6,933 bases of DNA. It comes from Anaerolineae bacterium. GTDB lineage: Bacteria > Chloroflexota > Anaerolineae > B4-G1. A program made the translations under genes and the position numbers. Shown here piece by piece: positions 4,819 through 6,933 of the stretch (within the stretch, counting starts at the first letter, position 1; each line of letters starts with the position of its first letter). The notes below the pieces were generated by a model. That model was not told the DNA's origin. It saw nothing but the letters and a program-made list of their open reading frames with translations, and did no database searches. The stretch is taken from contig JAUWOI010000239.1 of assembly GCA_030612185.1 (NCBI GenBank), positions 1 to 6,933 on the forward strand. The letters are read 5' to 3'.

Positions 4819-6327
4819 TCAGAACCACCTCTGAATGACCACTTTGCTTTCCGTAAAGAAGCGAACTGCCTCCTGGCCTTGCCCATGCAGCGTTCCGAAG
4901 AAGGAATCCTTCATTCCGCTAAATGGGAAAAACGCCATCGGAGCCGCTACCCCGATATTAACGCCGATATTACCGCACTCGACTCTGTACTGGAGTTCTC
5001 GCGCCCACTTGCCGCTGGCGGTGAATATCGAGGCTGCGTTGCCGAAGGGATTGCTGTGGATCATCCCTATGGCCTCATCCAGGCTTCTAGCCTTCATCAT
5101 ATTTGCTACCGGCCCGAAGATCTCTTCCTGGGCAATGGTCATGTTCAGCGTTACGTCCTCGAAAACTGTCGGGCCAACGAAGCACGTGTCGGGCAAATCC
5201 CCTACGATTTCTACTTCCCTGCCGTCAAGTCTCAGCCTCGCCCCCTCTTCAATGCCTTTCTCTATATATCTCAGCACCATTTCCTTCTTGCCCCTATCGC
5301 GCATGGGGCCCATCTGAACTGCTTCATCGAGCCCATACCCAATGCTTATCCTGGAGGCTACAGCGATGAACGCATCCACCACTTTCTCATAGAACTCATC
5401 GAGTTCCTGCTCGCTGAGGCCCTCACCGACGACAATGAGATTGGCGTTCGCCAGGCATCGCTGACCGGCGTTGCCATAGAAAGAAGTCATGCACGCTGCC
5501 ATCGTCCTTTCTATATCAGCATCCGGCATCACCAACGCAAAGTTCTTCGCGCCACACTGGGCAATGACTCTCTTGCCAGTTTCACCACACCTTTTGTAAA
5601 TAACATCCCTTCCCACCGGCGTTGATCCAACAAAGCATATTCCCTTGATGTCGGGATGATCCAACATTCCCGATACCACTGTCCTCCCACCATGGACTAG
5701 ATTCCACACGCCCGGGGGAATGCCCGCTTCCTCTGCTAACTCGACGATCTTAGTCTGGCAAAGCGGATCTTCGCTGGAGGGCTTCAGGACGACACAGTTT
5801 CCAGTAGCGATGGCATAGGGCGCGAACCAAAGGCCGATCATGAATGGGAAGTTGAAAGGAGTGATGATCCCGAAAACCCCCAATGGCTGCCTGATGAGGT
5901 ATTCGTCTATGCCAGTGGCAATATCCTCCAGGCTCTGTCCCATCATCAACGACGGTATCCCTGTAGCCACTTCGACGTTTTCGATCCCGCGCCTTGTCTC
6001 CCCTCTGGACTCATCAATGGTTTTTCCGTGCTCCATCGTCTGAATCCTGCTTATCTCCTCGAAGTTCTCCTCCAACAGTTCCTTCAGCCTAAAGAGGCAT
6101 CTCACTCGGGCCAGCGGAGGAGTTCTTCGCCAGTAGGGGAATGCCTCTTTAGCCGCTTCCACTGCCTCGTCAATTTCATCTTTCGTCGAAATAGGGACCC
6201 TGGCTATGACCTTACCTGTGGCAGGGTTTACGACGTCCTTAACCTCCCCTTTCGAGTCAACCCACTCGCCGTCTATGTAGTTCTTGATTTCCAATGTCTC
6301 TTTGATTGGTTCCTGTAGAACCGCCAT
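4819..6327 (-). CDS. mmsA: CoA-acylating methylmalonate/malonate-semialdehyde dehydrogenase
   Basis: This 502-residue enzyme belongs to the aldehyde dehydrogenase superfamily and is full length. It oxidises (methyl)malonate semialdehyde with NAD+ and CoA, releasing CO2 and giving acetyl-CoA or propionyl-CoA in the cytoplasm. Visible landmarks are NYIDGEWV (16-23), GETRRGIENVEVA (109-121, an MmsA-type signature), TPFNFP with the oxyanion Asn159, LKPSS (181-185) for cofactor binding, GSTPVG (234-239), GAKN (259-262), catalytic Cys291 in GQRCLA, EEIFGP (401-406) and FPFSG (467-471). The general-base Glu of ordinary aldehyde dehydrogenases is replaced, here by Gln257, consistent with a CoA-dependent rather than hydrolytic enzyme. 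ATG 6327 has AAAGGAG (6343-6337) 9 bases upstream. It lies 35 bases after the aminotransferase stop, which makes a two-step omega-amino acid route likely. IolA of inositol breakdown is the same family, but no inositol genes are seen here. Confidence 0.92.
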   Translation of the reverse strand: MAVLQEPIKETLEIKNYIDGEWVDSKGEVKDVVNPATGKVIARVPISTKDEIDEAVEAAKEAFPYWRRTPPLARVRCLFRLKELLEENFEEISRIQTMEHGKTIDESRGETRRGIENVEVATGIPSLMMGQSLEDIATGIDEYLIRQPLGVFGIITPFNFPFMIGLWFAPYAIATGNCVVLKPSSEDPLCQTKIVELAEEAGIPPGVWNLVHGGRTVVSGMLDHPDIKGICFVGSTPVGRDVIYKRCGETGKRVIAQCGAKNFALVMPDADIERTMAACMTSFYGNAGQRCLANANLIVVGEGLSEQELDEFYEKVVDAFIAVASRISIGYGLDEAVQMGPMRDRGKKEMVLRYIEKGIEEGARLRLDGREVEIVGDLPDTCFVGPTVFEDVTLNMTIAQEEIFGPVANMMKARSLDEAIGMIHSNPFGNAASIFTASGKWARELQYRVECGNIGVNIGVAAPMAFFPFSGMKDSFFGTLHGQGQEAVRFFTESKVVIQRWF

Positions 6328-6362
6328 GTTCTTATGCTCCTTTCTCTAATGATTTGCTTCCA

Positions 6363-6933
6363 CTATTGGGCAGGACAACCTCTATCGGTGATGTCCAGCA
6401 CATCGTCGAGGATGCGCAGGCCATCGCGCAGTTCCGTCTCGTTAATGTTCAGTGACGGAACCACAAAGATCCAGTTCCACTTGGAGAAGGTGTACATCCC
6501 CCGCTCGCGCAGCGCGCCCGGCACCTGGGCCATGACGCCCATTTCGTGCGGTTTGGCGTTCCAGGGGGCCAGCGGCTCCTTCGTCTCCCGGTCTTTCACC
6601 AACTCGATGACGGAAAACAGCCCAATGCAACGCACGTCGCCCACGCTGGGGTGTTTGGTCTTCAGTTCTTCCAACCCCTCCTTGAGGATCGATCCCATAG
6701 CCCTGGCATTCTCCACCAGTTTCTCTTCCTTGTAGACCTCTATGGTGGCGATACCGGCGGCTGTGCATACCGGATGACCAGAGTAAGTCAGTCCCATGGG
6801 CATTGGCCTGTCGGCAAAGTGATCGGCGATGGCCCTGGAGACAATCACAGCGCCCAGCGGCACGTAACCAGCAGTGATGCCTTTAGCCAACGTCATGATG
6901 TCCGGCACCACGTCCCAGTGATTTACGCCAAAC
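6363..6933 (-). CDS. Class III omega-aminotransferase, C-terminal part (partial)
   Basis: The last 189 residues of a PLP-dependent class III aminotransferase are present, roughly the final 40 percent; the rest lies beyond the window's right edge. The frame runs through the edge and is read from FGVNHWD. The PLP-binding Lys is at visible residue 17, in DIMTLAKGITAGY, a hallmark of the class, followed by PLGAV. TYSGHPVCTAAG is the conserved segment that reaches the cofactor of the partner subunit. ELVKDRETKEPLAPWN and the closing VVPSLNINETEL stretch resemble taurine:pyruvate and beta-alanine:pyruvate aminotransferases. It would move an amino group from an omega-amino acid to a keto acid, making a semialdehyde. 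The downstream dehydrogenase favours beta-alanine or 3-aminoisobutyrate as substrate. GTG 6911 is not a true start. Confidence 0.9.
   Translation of the reverse strand, partial: FGVNHWDVVPDIMTLAKGITAGYVPLGAVIVSRAIADHFADRPMPMGLTYSGHPVCTAAGIATIEVYKEEKLVENARAMGSILKEGLEELKTKHPSVGDVRCIGLFSVIELVKDRETKEPLAPWNAKPHEMGVMAQVPGALRERGMYTFSKWNWIFVVPSLNINETELRDGLRILDDVLDITDRGCPAQ

Noticed and set aside
4783..5625. Plus-strand frame of 280 codons opposite mmsA
   Set aside because: It is antisense to catalytic and cofactor-binding motifs of the dehydrogenase and has no recognisable domains, so it is a mirror of the real gene.

Overview
The window is an accessory-looking chromosomal stretch from a bacterium of moderately high GC content. 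The genes sit in two converging blocks. Strong Shine-Dalgarno sites, tightly packed operons and several small YvlB/LiaX-like (SHOCT-like) proteins are compatible with Chloroflexota such as Anaerolineae, or with a related Gram-positive-like thermophilic or anaerobic lineage. This taxonomic guess rests on gene content only and is low confidence.

Block A (plus strand, 1-4258) begins with the tail of a charged protein ending in a SHOCT-like helical motif. Two full-length major facilitator superfamily (MFS) exporters follow: a Mef-type macrolide-efflux-like pump (225-1526) and a DHA-type drug/proton antiporter-like pump (1530-2825). Three more SHOCT-like proteins come next (2861-3412, 3423-3803, 3887-4258). 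The middle genes overlap or are a few bases apart, so they probably share a transcript that starts upstream of the window. The last gene has its own candidate extended -10 promoter, overlaid by a nested dyad that could be an operator. Four SHOCT-like motifs flanking two pumps suggest an envelope- or drug-stress module in which the small proteins sense or tune and the pumps export. That function is inference.

The convergent gap (4259-4364) holds a compound palindrome and a hairpin followed by T residues on the minus strand, a plausible terminator for block B.

Block B (minus strand, 6933-4365) reads, in transcription order: the C-terminal part of a class III PLP-dependent omega-aminotransferase (cut by the window edge), a CoA-acylating methylmalonate/malonate-semialdehyde dehydrogenase (mmsA), and a small ferritin-like protein that appears to have lost several metal ligands. 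The first two together would convert an omega-amino acid such as beta-alanine (or 3-aminoisobutyrate) to a semialdehyde and then to acetyl-CoA (or propionyl-CoA). The role of the ferritin-like partner is unknown. The mmsA and ferritin-like genes favour AGA/AGG arginine codons, whereas block A and most of the aminotransferase favour CGN, which hints at a different origin.

No rRNA, tRNA, CRISPR array, transposase or insertion sequence was seen.
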